Source: Silene conica (taxonomy: Eukaryota > Streptophyta > Magnoliopsida > Caryophyllales > Caryophyllaceae). Taken from it: a DNA stretch of 64,000 nt. How positions within the stretch are numbered: the first letter of the stretch is position 1; the number at the start of each line of letters is the position of its first letter. The notes under the pieces are model-generated. The model ran no database searches and was not told the origin of the DNA. It saw nothing but the letters and a program-made list of their open reading frames with translations. Below, piece by piece: positions 1-10,273 of the stretch. The stretch is taken from contig CM055312.2 of assembly GCA_029255685.2 (NCBI GenBank), forward strand, positions 68,462,792 through 68,526,791, read 5' to 3'. The position numbers were made by a program, and so were the translations under genes.

Positions 1-980
1 GGATCAAAATAATAAAAATGTAACCAAATAACAAAATGTTATATCGCAAATTAGTTATTCTTTACCCTGAAAAATAATGTTAACATTTTATCAAGAAATG
101 GTGACATTTTATTGTAAAAATGGCTACAATAAGTCCGTCTGAATTTTAGACCAAAAGTGACGGTCTGAAATAAGAATTTGCATTTACCGAGTACTCGATT
201 GCTTCTCAAAACTATTATTTTCCACAAGTTTAAAACCGATATTATCTTTCTAATAATAAGTCTAGTAGTAGAGAAATGGCTGGGAGAAATTGAGCGTGTC
301 ATGGATACTTAGGAGTTGTTTACACTTAACAGTGTAAACATATGTTCCAGCTGCCGTTTACGACAAATGGGGCTTGTAAGTTGTAACTTGTTTGTACAAT
401 AAATTAGCGCTAACAATTTTATCGCAAACTCAGCAAGTTGGATATTAAGTCATTGAACATAAAGTTATGTACTTAATTATGTTAAAAACAGCGTACAAAA
501 TTTCCTGAGAATATACAAGGTTGTACGATATTATCGAATTTAATTGAGTTTATCTATTATTTTTTAATTTTTTTTTTAAACGTTATGGGTATATTTTAAT
601 ATTTTGATATACTAGATTTCATGCCCGGGCGTTGCCCGGGTAATATGTTGATATGGTTTCAAAGTAATTATCGTAACAGTTAATTAATTTTCTTAAAATA
701 CTTAGTATAATAGACATATATAGAGAATAATTCAATTATGATTGTTTATTATGACTAATGAAACATCATATGTATCAATTATCATCATCAATGGAACAAT
801 ATGGAACTTTGAAAGTGCATGAAATCCCAATAGAAACGGAAACATGTACTTTCGATTCAATGGTCTTGGAAATACACTTATATATTACGCATCACTGTCA
901 AAATAATTTTTTAAGCACATATATATTGTTATAATAACTTGTATACTTTCATTTGAGCGTCATCTTAAAGAAATTTTTTA
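1..980. other. AT-rich intergenic DNA, no gene seen
   Basis: No coding region, RNA gene or complete mobile element can be supported here. The only notable short site is a GC-rich hairpin-like motif near 623-642 (CCCGGGCGTTGCCCGGG) in otherwise AT-rich DNA. Reading frames in this stretch have no recognisable domain and I treat them as chance. Confidence 0.6.
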
Positions 981-1755
981 TCAAATATTTCTAATATATG
1001 AAGATAGTTGAAACTCGTATTCTTTTAACATTATCTCGTATTTTCATTAGATCGTATTCTTTTTACTTTAGCACATATTCTTATCTTAATAGCTCGTATT
1101 CTTATCTTATTAGCTCGTATACTTTTTACATTAACTCGTATTTATATTTTAATAGCTCGTATTTTTATCTTATTAGCCTGCATTCTTCTTACATTAGCTC
1201 GTATTCTTTTTATATTAGTCCGTATTCTTATATACTCATATTTGTAAATTCGTGATCCTCATATATGCTCGTATGTTTTTTTTTACATTAGCTCGTATTC
1301 TTATCTTAATAGCTCGTATATTTTTACATTAGCTCGTATTTTTAGCTTAATAGCTCTATTAACTCACATTCTTCCGTTAATAGCTCTATCTTAATCAAAT
1401 ATTTCTAATATATGAAGATAGTTGAAACTCGTATTCTTTTAACATTAACTCGTATTTTCATTAGATCGTATTCTTTTTACTTTAGCACATATCCTTATTA
1501 TCTTAATAGCTCGTATTCTTATCTTATTAGCTCGTATACTTTTTACATTAGCTCGTATTCTTATTTTAATAGCTCGTAATTTTATCTTATTAGCCCGCAT
1601 TCTTCTTACATTAGCTCGTATTCTTTTTATATTAGTCTGTATTCTTATATGCTCATATTTGTAAATTCGTGATCCTCTTATATGCTCTTATGTTTTTTTT
1701 TACATTAGCTCGTATTCTTATCTTAATAGCTCGTATTCTTATCTTAATAGCTCTA
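981..1755. repeat. AGCTCGTATTC minisatellite in two ~414-bp blocks
   Basis: A degenerate ~20-bp unit of the form TTATCTTAATAGCTCGTATT is repeated many times. The array is organised at a higher level: the stretch beginning TCAAATATTTCTAATATATG at 981 starts again at 1395, so two blocks of about 414 bp lie head to tail with some divergence. A Tyr/Ser-rich 85-residue reading frame across the first block is a by-product of the repeat and is not called as a gene. Confidence 0.8.
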
Positions 1756-1984
1756 CGTCTCTACGCAAAACTTTTAGTTTACAATCAATTTATTGCTATT
1801 CAGATATAGATTCTTGTATTGTACTCCCGTGTAACGATATAGCATATTGGTACAATGTTATCGTAGGTAAACTTTTATGAAAGAGAGGTATCATGAATTG
1901 TATTAAAAAAAGTTGTAATCTAATAACCCATCAACGGTAAACTATACACGGTTAAAATATTTAATAGGTTTTGAAGATATCCCA
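1756..1984. other. AT-rich spacer, nothing recognised
   Basis: I see no gene, repeat array or element end in this short AT-rich stretch between the minisatellite and the SINE. Confidence 0.5.
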
Positions 1985-2210
1985 AGTGGTGTTAGTCCAG
2001 TGGTAACTGAGTTAAACCTTAAAGCTTGCAGAAATGCAGGAGTTGAGAGGTCTCAGGTTCGATTACCAGCTGGGGCGATGATCACTTGGCCACTGCAGCT
2101 CCGAAAGGGGTGGCTTACATGGTCCATGTGGTGGTGCGGGAATGCATGGGCCCGGGGGGAATAAATCCCTCGTCACCAAAAAAAAATAATAATAATAATA
2201 ATAATAATAA
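1985..2210 (+). mobile_element. tRNA-derived SINE
   Basis: About 225 bp with an RNA polymerase III promoter layout. An A-box-like motif (TAGTCCAGTGG) lies near 1993 and a B-box-like motif (GGTTCGATTACC) near 2056. A tRNA-unrelated body follows, and the element ends in an A-run passing into (TAA)n at about 2178-2210. This is the standard structure of plant tRNA-derived SINEs, which are mobilised by LINE machinery. No clear target-site duplication could be picked out by eye. A tRNA pseudogene is less likely because of the 3' body and tail. Confidence 0.75.
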
Positions 2211-2743
2211 CACATTTTGTTTGGTACATAGAATCAACTTGAGTTCTACCTTTTTATAAGTCCCACAAATTCTAGTAATCGTTAGTTGTATTCAAATTCT
2301 AACTACACACAAATTTTATCTCAATGACTTAATTAATAAATACCCGTATATGCAAACTCTTACTTTTATTGTTATCTTTTTATTTATACCTTTAAATATT
2401 CAACAAAATTAATAGTCAATTAAATCGCTCCAAAACAATAACCAATGAAATCGCTCGAAAAGTTCCTCTTTTAAGTATATGTATTGAAACTAAATACAAA
2501 TTGTGTCTCTATGGGTTCTTTCTTAGTTTCGTTATAAGTTTTAGAGTTTAATATTTAGGATTAATTCACAACAATAATCACAACTATGAACGATCTTCTC
2601 ATATTAATCCATGCTACATTTTAACTTAGAATAAACACAACTATCAAATCTTCTGCTCGAAATAATCTAAGGCCAGTTAAAAAATCTCATTTGTATTAAA
2701 TGACAGGCAAAAATATATGAGGAATTGATCATTTTGAAGAGAG
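2211..2743. other. AT-rich spacer, nothing recognised
   Basis: No coding region or repeat recognised between the SINE tail and the solo LTR. Confidence 0.5.
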
Positions 2744-2748
2744 TAAAT

Positions 2749-3691
2749 TGAGTAGTTATTAATATATACATTTTTTGTTACAAAATAACAAGTTAAAATC
2801 AATCGTTTTCTATTTTGAGAAGACATGAGCAATAGTTAAGATTATTATTCTAAGTTAAAATGTAATAAGACGGTCACAATACAAATAACACAATACAAAT
2901 AACACAAACCACAGTCTGATAAGTACAAATAAGACAAACCAGGTGGCGGCCGAAAGCCCCACATCAATCCCCCCACTTGCTCGCGGCAAGGGGTACCTAG
3001 CTAGGTCCTTAATGTGAACATCCTCTCAGTGGCGGGTCTTATCGAAGAGCGACCGTAGGAGTGAGAGTCGTTTCCCGCAACGGTCCTACACATTAGTTCT
3101 CAATCAGATCCCAATATCAATATAGTGATATCAGAATATGGCCGTCACAATACTGTTACAGTCAAATCACACGAAAACTGAGTAGAGAAACCCTACCTCA
3201 ATAGCAATACAGCAAGAAGAATGCCACAAACGATCTACCAATGCTCATCTATGAATCCTCCTCCTAAGGATTACATACATACCGATTATACACTAAACGA
3301 CCATAATATACGATAAAAATACGGTTGGGTAACATTTACTTGATAGAATACATGCTAAGGTAGATGATCGACGCGTCTAAACCTTTGCTAAACATTCTTG
3401 AAGGATTTGAGAGAGGGAAAGGGAAAAGGGATTAGGGTTTATGTATTTTTTCTAATTTTGGTAAATGAGGCTTTTCACCTCGGTTTAACTTATATAATTA
3501 CCGCGGTTTGACCTCTGAAAAGAAGCACTCGGCCGAGTAAGACCCACTCGGCCGAGTAAGACCCACTCGGTCGAGTAACACCTACTCGGCCGAGTTGCAC
3601 TTACTCGACAGAGTTTGACCTGCTTGACCGAGTTCGACTGACTCGCCCGAGTTGGTCCACAACTCAGCATTTACAAGAGAGGGATGTTACA
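2749..3691 (-). mobile_element. Solo LTR, gypsy-like (TGTAACA start)
   Basis: On the minus strand this segment begins TGTAACATCCCTCTC and ends ACTCA, a TG...CA pair of LTR ends. It is flanked by the 5-bp direct repeat TAAAT (2744-2748 and 3692-3696). No internal domain lies on either side, so it is best read as a solo LTR left by LTR-LTR recombination. Starts of the TGTAACAyCCC type are common in chromovirus gypsy LTRs, but the lineage is inferred. Near its minus-strand start it carries a cluster of CTCGGCCGAG-type palindromes (about 3525-3650). The duplicate at 10539-11412 lacks its first ~50 bp on the plus strand. Confidence 0.6.
3528..3645. repeat. CTCGGCCGAG palindrome cluster
   Basis: A run of 19-bp units of the type ACTCGGCCGAGTAAGACCC, each centred on the palindrome CTCGGCCGAG, grading into decayed variants (CTCGGTCGAG, CTCGACAGAG, CTCGCCCGAG). 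It lies inside the gypsy-like solo LTR. The duplicate block (about 11268-11367) has exactly one 19-bp unit fewer. Confidence 0.85.
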
Positions 3692-3759
3692 TAAATTGCC
3701 ATCAAACAACCCTTATCGCAAAACTAACTAAACATGTCAATGCTACTACTTACTACCGT

Positions 3760-4480
3760 GGTTTCCCTTATCCCAACATATTTAAAAATTAGCTACACAT
3801 GGCTTTGGGATCTACACTTACAATTGGGATGAGAGTATAAAAACATAATAAGAATGTTGTAAATTAAATTAATTATAAGAATAAAGAAACAATAGTAACA
3901 AAAGAGCAAGAAATAAAGTCATAAGATTAAGGGAGAAGAAATATTACAAATGATAAAGGCAATGCAAGAGCAATCTAAAAGTTTGTGATGAAAAGTAATG
4001 AGTAAAAAAGTAACAGTAGAAAAGAGTAATGACTGATAGATCGATGATGCATGATTATTGCTAACCTAATCTCTTTTATAAGAGAGATTAACTAAAAAGT
4101 CTCGAAAACCTAAACTATGCTGCATAAATAAAGCCCATCCGAGAGAAGTTACTCGATCGAGGAATCAAAACCTCTCGATCGAGTAAATTTGGCCATAATC
4201 ACCTCGTTCGATCGTTCGAGTAAAAAGTTTATCAAAAGCTCTCGATCGAGCATATTAGTTATCAAAAGCTATCGATCGAGCAGATAAAGTACTCGATCGA
4301 GTACTTCTCAGCGAGTAATTCCTGCTTCGCGCACTGAATTTCAAATAGCTGCCAATTCTTCATTACTTGTGCGAATCAAGCGATTTTTACGGCTTTGGAA
4401 AGCTAGGAGGATAATATTTCATCAACTAGAATCACCTGATTATCTGTTGTAGAACTCTAGATATAGCTATCCAAAGTAGG
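3760..4480 (-). mobile_element. Partial LTR of Athila/Tat-like type with CTCGATCGAG palindromes
   Basis: This region matches, in reverse orientation, the middle of the solo LTR at 54194-55588. Shared landmarks in order are GGTTTCCCTTATCCCAACAT, an ATTAGCTACACATG-type motif, a cassette of CTCGATCGAG palindromes (about 4150-4316), GCGAATCAAGCGATTTTTAC and GAACTCTAGATATAGC. Neither LTR terminus is visible, so it is an eroded fragment. It is a fossil without coding capacity. Confidence 0.55.
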
Positions 4481-4757
4481 CATTAGTAAATTGAAGTTCT
4501 TCCTTGTTCGCCTAGCTTCCTTTCTTCATTGCGCACCTCAAATAGCTTTTCACTTGGACTTATGGGTGGTTTCACGCTTCCCAATGCTCGTGGATTCTGT
4601 TCCAACTCCCCATCTTCTAAATGTGTGTACTCGGGACGGTTTCAACTCGGTTTTCACTACTTTCCAGCTTGTTCCTACAAAATAGCGTGTTCGGGATAAA
4701 GTGATATAAATCATCCAAAAAAGGTACTGAAAAGTATATATAATATGCATGCATCAG

Positions 4758-5044
4758 AATGCGTAGATACACATCTTTGAATGCACAGATACACATCTTT
4801 CAATGCGTAGATAAACATCTTTGAATGCGTAGATACACATCTCTTAATGCGTAGATAAACATCTTTGAATGCGTAGATACATATCTCTTAATGCGTAGAT
4901 AAATATCTTTTAATGCTTAGATAAATATATTTTAATGCGTAGATACACATCTTTAAATGCGTAGAGACAGACATTTAAATGCGTAGATACACATCTTTGG
5001 ATGCGTAGATACACTTCTTTGAATGCGTAGATACTAATCTTTAA
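4758..5044. repeat. 22-bp minisatellite, 13 units
   Basis: Thirteen head-to-tail units with consensus AATGCGTAGATACACATC followed by TTTG, with a few substitutions per unit. It is copied in block A2 at 12473-12759. There is no spacer-repeat alternation, so it is a simple minisatellite and not a CRISPR-like array. Confidence 0.95.
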
Positions 5045-5049
5045 ATGCA

Positions 5050-5738
5050 ACCATATACCCTTTCTAGTCCCGTTTTAGAATATCCGGCCTCTCTAATTAT
5101 AATCCTGATTCCTGCCCCACTAAAAAGGGTTCACTCGGCCTCCCCGTACGGTGTCTTTTGTGTTCACTCCCATTTGAATGACTATTATAAGGGAAAGGGT
5201 ATGGGTTGGATTTGGTGGATCCGCGGTAGCGGTCCGCCTAATCCAACCGTATACCCTTTCCCGTGCTGTTTTAGGATACACGGCCCCCCTAATTATAATC
5301 CCGCCCTACTAAAAAGGGTTTACTTGGCCTCTCCGTAGGGTGTCTATTATATTCGCTCCCGTTCGAATGACTATTATAAGGGAAAGGGTATAGGGTTTGA
5401 TTAAGGGGATTCGCTGTAGCGGTCCTCCTAATTGAACTCTATACCCTTTCCCGTCCCGTTTTAGGATACCTGACCCCTCTAATTATAGTCCCGCCCCACT
5501 AAAAAGGGTTCACACGGCCTCCCCCTTGTGTGTCTTTTGTGTTCGCTTCTGTTTGAATGACAATTATAAGGGAAAGGATATAGGGTTGGATTAGGCGGAC
5601 CGCTACACCGTCGCGTTTAAAGCTACCCGACCTCCTAATTATAATCCCGCCCCACTAAAAAGGGTTCACTCGGCCTCCCCATAGGGTGTCTTTTGTGTCC
5701 CCTTCCGTTTGAATGACAATTATAAGGGAAAGGGTATA
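5050..5738. repeat. Tandem array of a ~195-bp foldback (MITE-like) unit
   Basis: About 3.5 head-to-tail units. Each unit begins CCGTATACCCTTTCCCG and ends GGGAAAGGGTATAGGG, so each has its own terminal inverted repeat. Where two units meet, a longer palindrome appears, for example around 5205-5248 with GGATTTGGTGGATCCGCGG facing GCGGTCCGCCTAATCCAACC across a TAG-like spacer. Internal landmarks such as CCACTAAAAAGGGTTCAC and TTTGAATGACTATTATAAGG repeat in every unit. Copied in A2 at about 12764-13453. No coding capacity. Confidence 0.85.
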
Positions 5739-5840
5739 GAATGACAATATGAAAAATGAGGAGGACGATGATCCTCCTTTTGATATATAAAGGACATCCT
5801 CCTAAAAGCTACAGATATTTCTCCGTCAGAATATATAATA

Positions 5841-6025
5841 CGTTTACATCACTATGTGTTCGAGTAAGAGCATTCGGCTGTTTGATCAAGTTGCTTGGCT
5901 AGTTAGGTTTGTAGACACAAGTTAACCGTAGAACTTAAATTGGCTATGGGTTGAAGGAAGCGACGTCGACGTCAGTATCACCCGACACCCACCCATATAT
6001 AATCGCAGATACAATTTTACAGATG
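5841..6025. repeat. Segment shared with 32903-33086
   Basis: The stretch from CGTTTACATCACTATGTG to ACAATTTTACAGATGAG is nearly identical in A2 (about 13556-13742). A diverged version lies at 32903-33086, about 2.5 kb upstream of the thaumatin-like gene. Landmarks common to all three are GTTTGATCAAGTTGCTTG, GTAGACACAAGTTAACCG and ACACCCACCCATATATAAT. I see no open reading frame in it. Confidence 0.85.
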
Positions 6026-6228
6026 AGGGAACGTTTATATAGCAGTGATTGCACAAACAATTAACAAGACGGATTTAAATGCTGCATTTGAAAAATACAA
6101 AAAGATGTTTATGAAAAATGTATATTCTGACCAATAAAGGCCCGAGGCCCAGGCCCGGCCGAGGCGAGGTGAGGCGCGTGCGTGTGGTGTACGTAGTCTC
6201 TACTACTACACATCTAGTAAGACATAGT

Positions 6229-6230
<2 letters not shown>

Positions 6231-6305
<75 letters not shown>
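6231..6305. repeat. (TA)n microsatellite
   Basis: Pure TA dinucleotide tract of about 75 bp directly before a GGTGAGAAC-family element. The corresponding A2 tract (13945-14031) is about 12 bp longer. These tracts look like the preferred target of the family. Confidence 0.95.
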
Positions 6306-6307
<2 letters not shown>

Positions 6308-6311
6308 TTTA

Positions 6312-7726
6312 GGATCCGGTGAGAACGATCACTCGGTGCAAACGGTGAGAACGAACCCAAATAAGGAAATTAAACAAAATTATACCGAAGCATTACATTA
6401 CACCCGCCCGAATTACAAACGGGAAGCATAAACCCAACTTATGCACTAAACAATCATTATAACCTCACTCTCTTACTTTTTCTCTCTCCTCTGTAATTTT
6501 CTTAATTTCCTTACCTTGTCTCTTCTTCTCATTACCCACTAAAATCTAAATCATACATCCAAATCAATTTCTTTGATTTTTCTAGACGTACTTCAATTTT
6601 CTAACCATAAAAGATTGTTCTGCTCCAATCTCTTTCTCTCCTCTTATTATTTTTGTCCATTGCACGTTACTTATCCTCAATATACAATTCTCAATTCAAT
6701 TTTCCACAATAAAAAATTCTCCAATTCAATTTTTCGTCAAATTTCTAGATACATTTTTTGACGGAGTAGATACATTTTATTTTTACTTTTTTACATAAAC
6801 CTAGATACATTTTTTTACGGAGTAAATACATTTTTTTTACTTTTTTACATAAACCTAGATACATTTTTTGACGGAGTAAATACATTTATTTTTACTTTTT
6901 TACATAAACCTAGACACATTTTTTGACGGAGTAGATACATTTTTTTAACTTTTTTACATAAACTTAAATACATTTTTTAACGGAGTAGATACATTTTTTG
7001 ACGGATAGATACATTTTTTGACGGAGTAGATACATTTTTTGACGGAGTAGATGCATTTTTTGACGGAGTAGATACATTTTTTTACTTTTTTACACATATA
7101 TTTTTTGACGGAGTAGATACATTTTTTTTACCAATTCTAGACAACTATAAAAGATATTTTTTACTTTAATTTCTAAGTACATTTTATAATCATGCAAATA
7201 CGTCTTTTTTCGTCTAGGTGCTTTTTTTCATCTAGGTGCAATTTTTTTTATCTTTTTACATATACCTAAATACATTTTTTTTTTTAGGGAGTAGAAACTT
7301 TTTTTAAATCTCAGGTACATTTATCCCTAAATATAATACAATGCAAAAAAAACCTCATATAAATGTGATTGGAATTTGAAATACACCAAGAGAAAACAAA
7401 ACAATTGGTTTGGATGAATGTGGTTGTGCATAATAGGGGAATCAGTAAAAAAGATTGGGAAATTATAAAGGGGAGAGAAAGTGTATGTAGTGTGCATGTC
7501 TTCTTCATTTTATGAAGGAAGAGGCAAAAGCAAGCAAAACATTCTAACAACGATGACGAGGAGATTCCAGTGGTGTGAGGTGGTCTATTATGGCACAGTG
7601 CGTGGAGTCGTGGGAGTATAGTGTCTTATTTGATTGATGGTTAAGAGAAGATTTAATGTCAGCCTTTTATTTCACTTTAATTCAAGGGATGAGATTCGTT
7701 CTCACCGAGTGATCGTTCTCACCGGA
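6312..7726. mobile_element. GGTGAGAAC-family TIR element, block A copy 1
   Basis: Begins GGATCCGGTGAGAACGATCA and ends with the reverse complement (TGATCGTTCTCACCGGA). Each terminus carries the GGTGAGAACGA motif twice, about 15 bp apart, with CGGTGCA between. The interior at about 6738-7125 is a tandem array built from GACGGAGTAGATACATTTTT and ACTTTTTTACATAAACCTAG. No transposase is visible, so it is non-autonomous; the superfamily is not assigned. Its right end is fused to inverted DNA instead of the TA tract seen in A2. Confidence 0.75.
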
Positions 7727-9625
7727 CGGTGCATACGGTGAGAACAAGTTTCATCCCTTAGATTACAAAAAATCAACGAACCATGTTACCTATTACGGAG
7801 TATTAATAACCTCATACACTACCTCATTCCCGATTACACTCATCCCGACTCACCAATGCTACTAGCAGACTGTAATCATTGACAACTATTATCAGGCAGA
7901 AAGAAGTCCTCTTCTACCTACTTTACTTGTCCTGTCATCTCCATGTCTGTCATCTCCATGTCAGCCTAATATACTAGTCGTTCCATAAGGATCATCTAAC
8001 TCCATTAAAGAGGAAGCTTCCAGTTGCATTAGAAATTTATTAGACTACAAACTCTCGGGGTCTGCACGCCATTAAAAAAAACTCCTTTATTCAGTTATTC
8101 TCAGCTTCTCAACAATCAAGAATAAAAAAGGTTCCTCTATTCCAATACCTAGTTAGTGCTTATTGCCTAAGACGAGATCTTTGACGGCCTAGCCTGTGAG
8201 CTTGTACCGTGATATTTCTTCAATATCTTTTCCGTAAAAAAATGTATTAGATTTATGTAAAAAAATGTATCTACTCCGTCAAAAAATATCTAGGTTTAAA
8301 TAAAAAAGATGTATCTACTCCGTCAAAAATATAATTAGGTTTATGTAAAAAAGTACAAAAAATGTATCTACTCCGTCAAAAAATGTATCTACTCCGTCAA
8401 AAAATATAACTAGGTTTATGTAAAAAAAGTAAAAAAAATGTATCTACTCCGTCATAAAATGTATCTAAGTTTAAGTAAAAAAAAATGTATCTACCCCATC
8501 AAAAAATATATCTAGCTTTATGTAAAAATGTAAAAAAATGTATCTACTCCGTCAAAAAATGTATATAGGTTTAAGTAAAAAATGTATCTACCCCATCAAA
8601 AAACGTAACTAGGTTTATGTAAAAATGTAAAATAAAAAAAATGTATCTACTCCGTCAAAAAATGTATCTAAGTTTAAGTAAAAAAAATGTATCTGGGTTT
8701 ATATGAAAAAAGTAAAAAAAAAATGTATTTAATCCGTCAAAAAATATATCTAACTTTAAGTAAAAAAAATGTATCTACTCCGTCAAAAAATGTATCTAGG
8801 TTTACGTAAAAAATTTAAAAAAATATATCTACTCCTTCAAAAAATGTATCTAGATTTATGTAAAAAAAGTAAAAAAAAATGTATCTACCTACTCCACCAA
8901 AAAATGTATCTAGGTTTATATGAAAAAAGTAAAAAAAAAATGTATTTAATCCGTCAAAAAATATATCTAACTTTAAGTAAAAAAAATGTATCTACTCCGT
9001 CAAAAAATGTATCTAGGTTTACGTAAAAAATTTAAAAAAATATATCTACTCCTTCAAAAAATGTATCTAGATTTATGTTAAAAAAGTAAAAAAAATGTAT
9101 CTACTCCTTCAAAAAATGTATCTAGGTTTATGTAAAAAAAGTAAAAAAAAATCTATCTACTTCGTCAAAAAATGTATCTAGGCTTACGTAAAAAGGTAAA
9201 AAAAATGTATCTACTACTTCAAAAAATGTATCTAGGTTTATGTAAAAAAAGTAAAAAAAAAATGTATTTACTCCTTCAAAAAATGTATCTAGGTTTATGT
9301 AAAAAAAGTAAAAAAAAAAAAAAATTTATCTACTCCGTCAAAAAATGTATCTAGGTTTACGTAAAAAAGTAAAAAAAATGTATCTACCCCCGTCAAAAAA
9401 ATGTATATAGGTTTACGTAAAAAGGTAAAAAAAAGCATTTACTCCGTAAAAACATGTATCTAAGTTTGTGTGAAAAGGTAAAAAAAAAAAAAAAATTATC
9501 TACTCCGTCAAAAAATCTATCTAGAATGTGGGTTGTGGGTATTTCTTAACCGTTGATTGTGTTTTAATCTAACGGACGTGACTCGTTCTCACCGTATGCA
9601 CCGTATAATCGTTCTCACCCGATCC
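7727..9625 (-). mobile_element. GGTGAGAAC-family element, inverted copy with empty CACTA site
   Basis: Reverse-orientation copy of the element at 24187-31901. It ends at 9625 with TCTCACCCGATCC. The interior (8229-9527) is a long tandem array of the ~52-bp unit in reverse orientation (TACTCCGTCAAAAAATGTAT and CTAGGTTTATGTAAAAAAGT). The sequence GCTTATTGCCTAAGACG near 8158-8174 is the unoccupied target of the CACTA element. Lys/Tyr-rich reading frames here (for example 8769-9026) are array artefacts. Confidence 0.8.
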
Positions 9626-9644
9626 TAAATCTATATATAGTCAA

Positions 9645-10273
9645 GATCCGGTGAGAACGACTATTCGGTGCATTCGGTGAGAACATCTACAAACCACTGG
9701 ATTAAAGTCCAATTATAGGCTGGGATTTACTTACTAAAATAAGCCATTACCTCGTGTTCAGTTATACGCAGAACTTCAGCCTCAGCCATGTCAAGTGCAT
9801 CAATAATTAAGTCAGTTGCAGTTAATGTTTCTTGTGTTTTATTTCCAGCTGCCGCAACAGCACCTTCCTCAGGAAGTTCTTCCTTTGGGCCATATTTATT
9901 TTCAAATGCACCATCAAGATCAGCCTCAAACATCTCCTCCAACCTTTTTTCTTTCTCTTCTTGCAAATGACGTCTAGTCAAAATAATTGTAAAATAAAGA
10001 AAAATGGTCCTGAAGGCTCACTAACGTAACTAGGTTTAAGCAAGACCGTATACTGGAAGTGAGATACTCGGAGTTCTATCACTTTCATCAGGGAAAACCG
10101 GCACTGAAACCAGGAGCGAGAAGTATTAGCACGATAAAATAAAATTGAAAAACAGGCCAGATATCTACATCAGTAGTTCATAAATGGCTTTTTTTATTTC
10201 CGAAACACATGCTCATCCATCCCAATTCTCCGTTTCAAATGACTCGCTCTCCATGATAGCATTCTATCAATTA
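9645..10273 (-). mobile_element. GGTGAGAAC-family element end carrying the UTP12-like exon (inverted copy)
   Basis: Starts GATCCGGTGAGAACGACTAT at 9645 and matches 24167 back to 23539 in reverse. It stops at the 5-bp AATTA that borders the copia LTR fragment at 10274. Only the exon-bearing end of the element is present in this copy. Confidence 0.8.
9751..9973 (-). pseudogene. Captured exon resembling UTP12/WDR3 (inverted copy)
   Basis: Identical at the protein level to the exon at 23839-24061. On the minus strand an AG acceptor precedes ACGTCATTTGCAAGAAG and a GT donor follows ...GAACACGAG. The ~74 encoded residues include HLQEEKEKRLEEMFEADLD and TQETLTATDLIIDALDMAE, which resemble the helical region near the C-terminus of the U3 snoRNP WD-repeat protein UTP12 (WDR3 in animals). 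It has no start codon or WD repeats and is a gene fragment carried by a transposon. Confidence 0.65.

Larger units (their letters stand above)
2799..7726 (+). repeat. Block A, copy 1 of a 4.9-kb segmental duplication
   Basis: The sequence from TCAATCGTTTTC at 2799 to the right terminal repeat at 7726 recurs in the same orientation at 10539-15458. The two copies differ by only scattered substitutions and a few small indels, well under 2% by eye. Copy 1 keeps its natural left flank, a complete solo LTR, but its right end is fused to inverted DNA at 7726/7727. The copies share the minisatellite, the foldback array, the TA tract and a GGTGAGAAC-family element. Confidence 0.95.

Noticed and set aside
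2749-3691. Host gene promoter or rRNA-like sequence because of GC-rich motifs near 2940-3080
   Set aside because: The segment has TG...CA ends, a TGTAACA start and a 5-bp duplication, which fit an LTR better; no rRNA match recognised.
4758-5044. Regular 22-bp repeats suggestive of a CRISPR-like array
   Set aside because: Units are contiguous without unique spacers, and the context is plant nuclear DNA.
7311-7550. 79-residue hydrophobic Cys/Phe-rich frame present in both block-A elements
   Set aside because: Conserved only because the block was duplicated; no recognised family, AT-rich composition, inside a non-autonomous element.
8769-9354. Lys/Tyr-rich frames repeating MYLLRQKMYLGL-like units
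   Set aside because: Produced by the ~52-bp tandem array of a transposon; the frame is interrupted whenever the array phase shifts.
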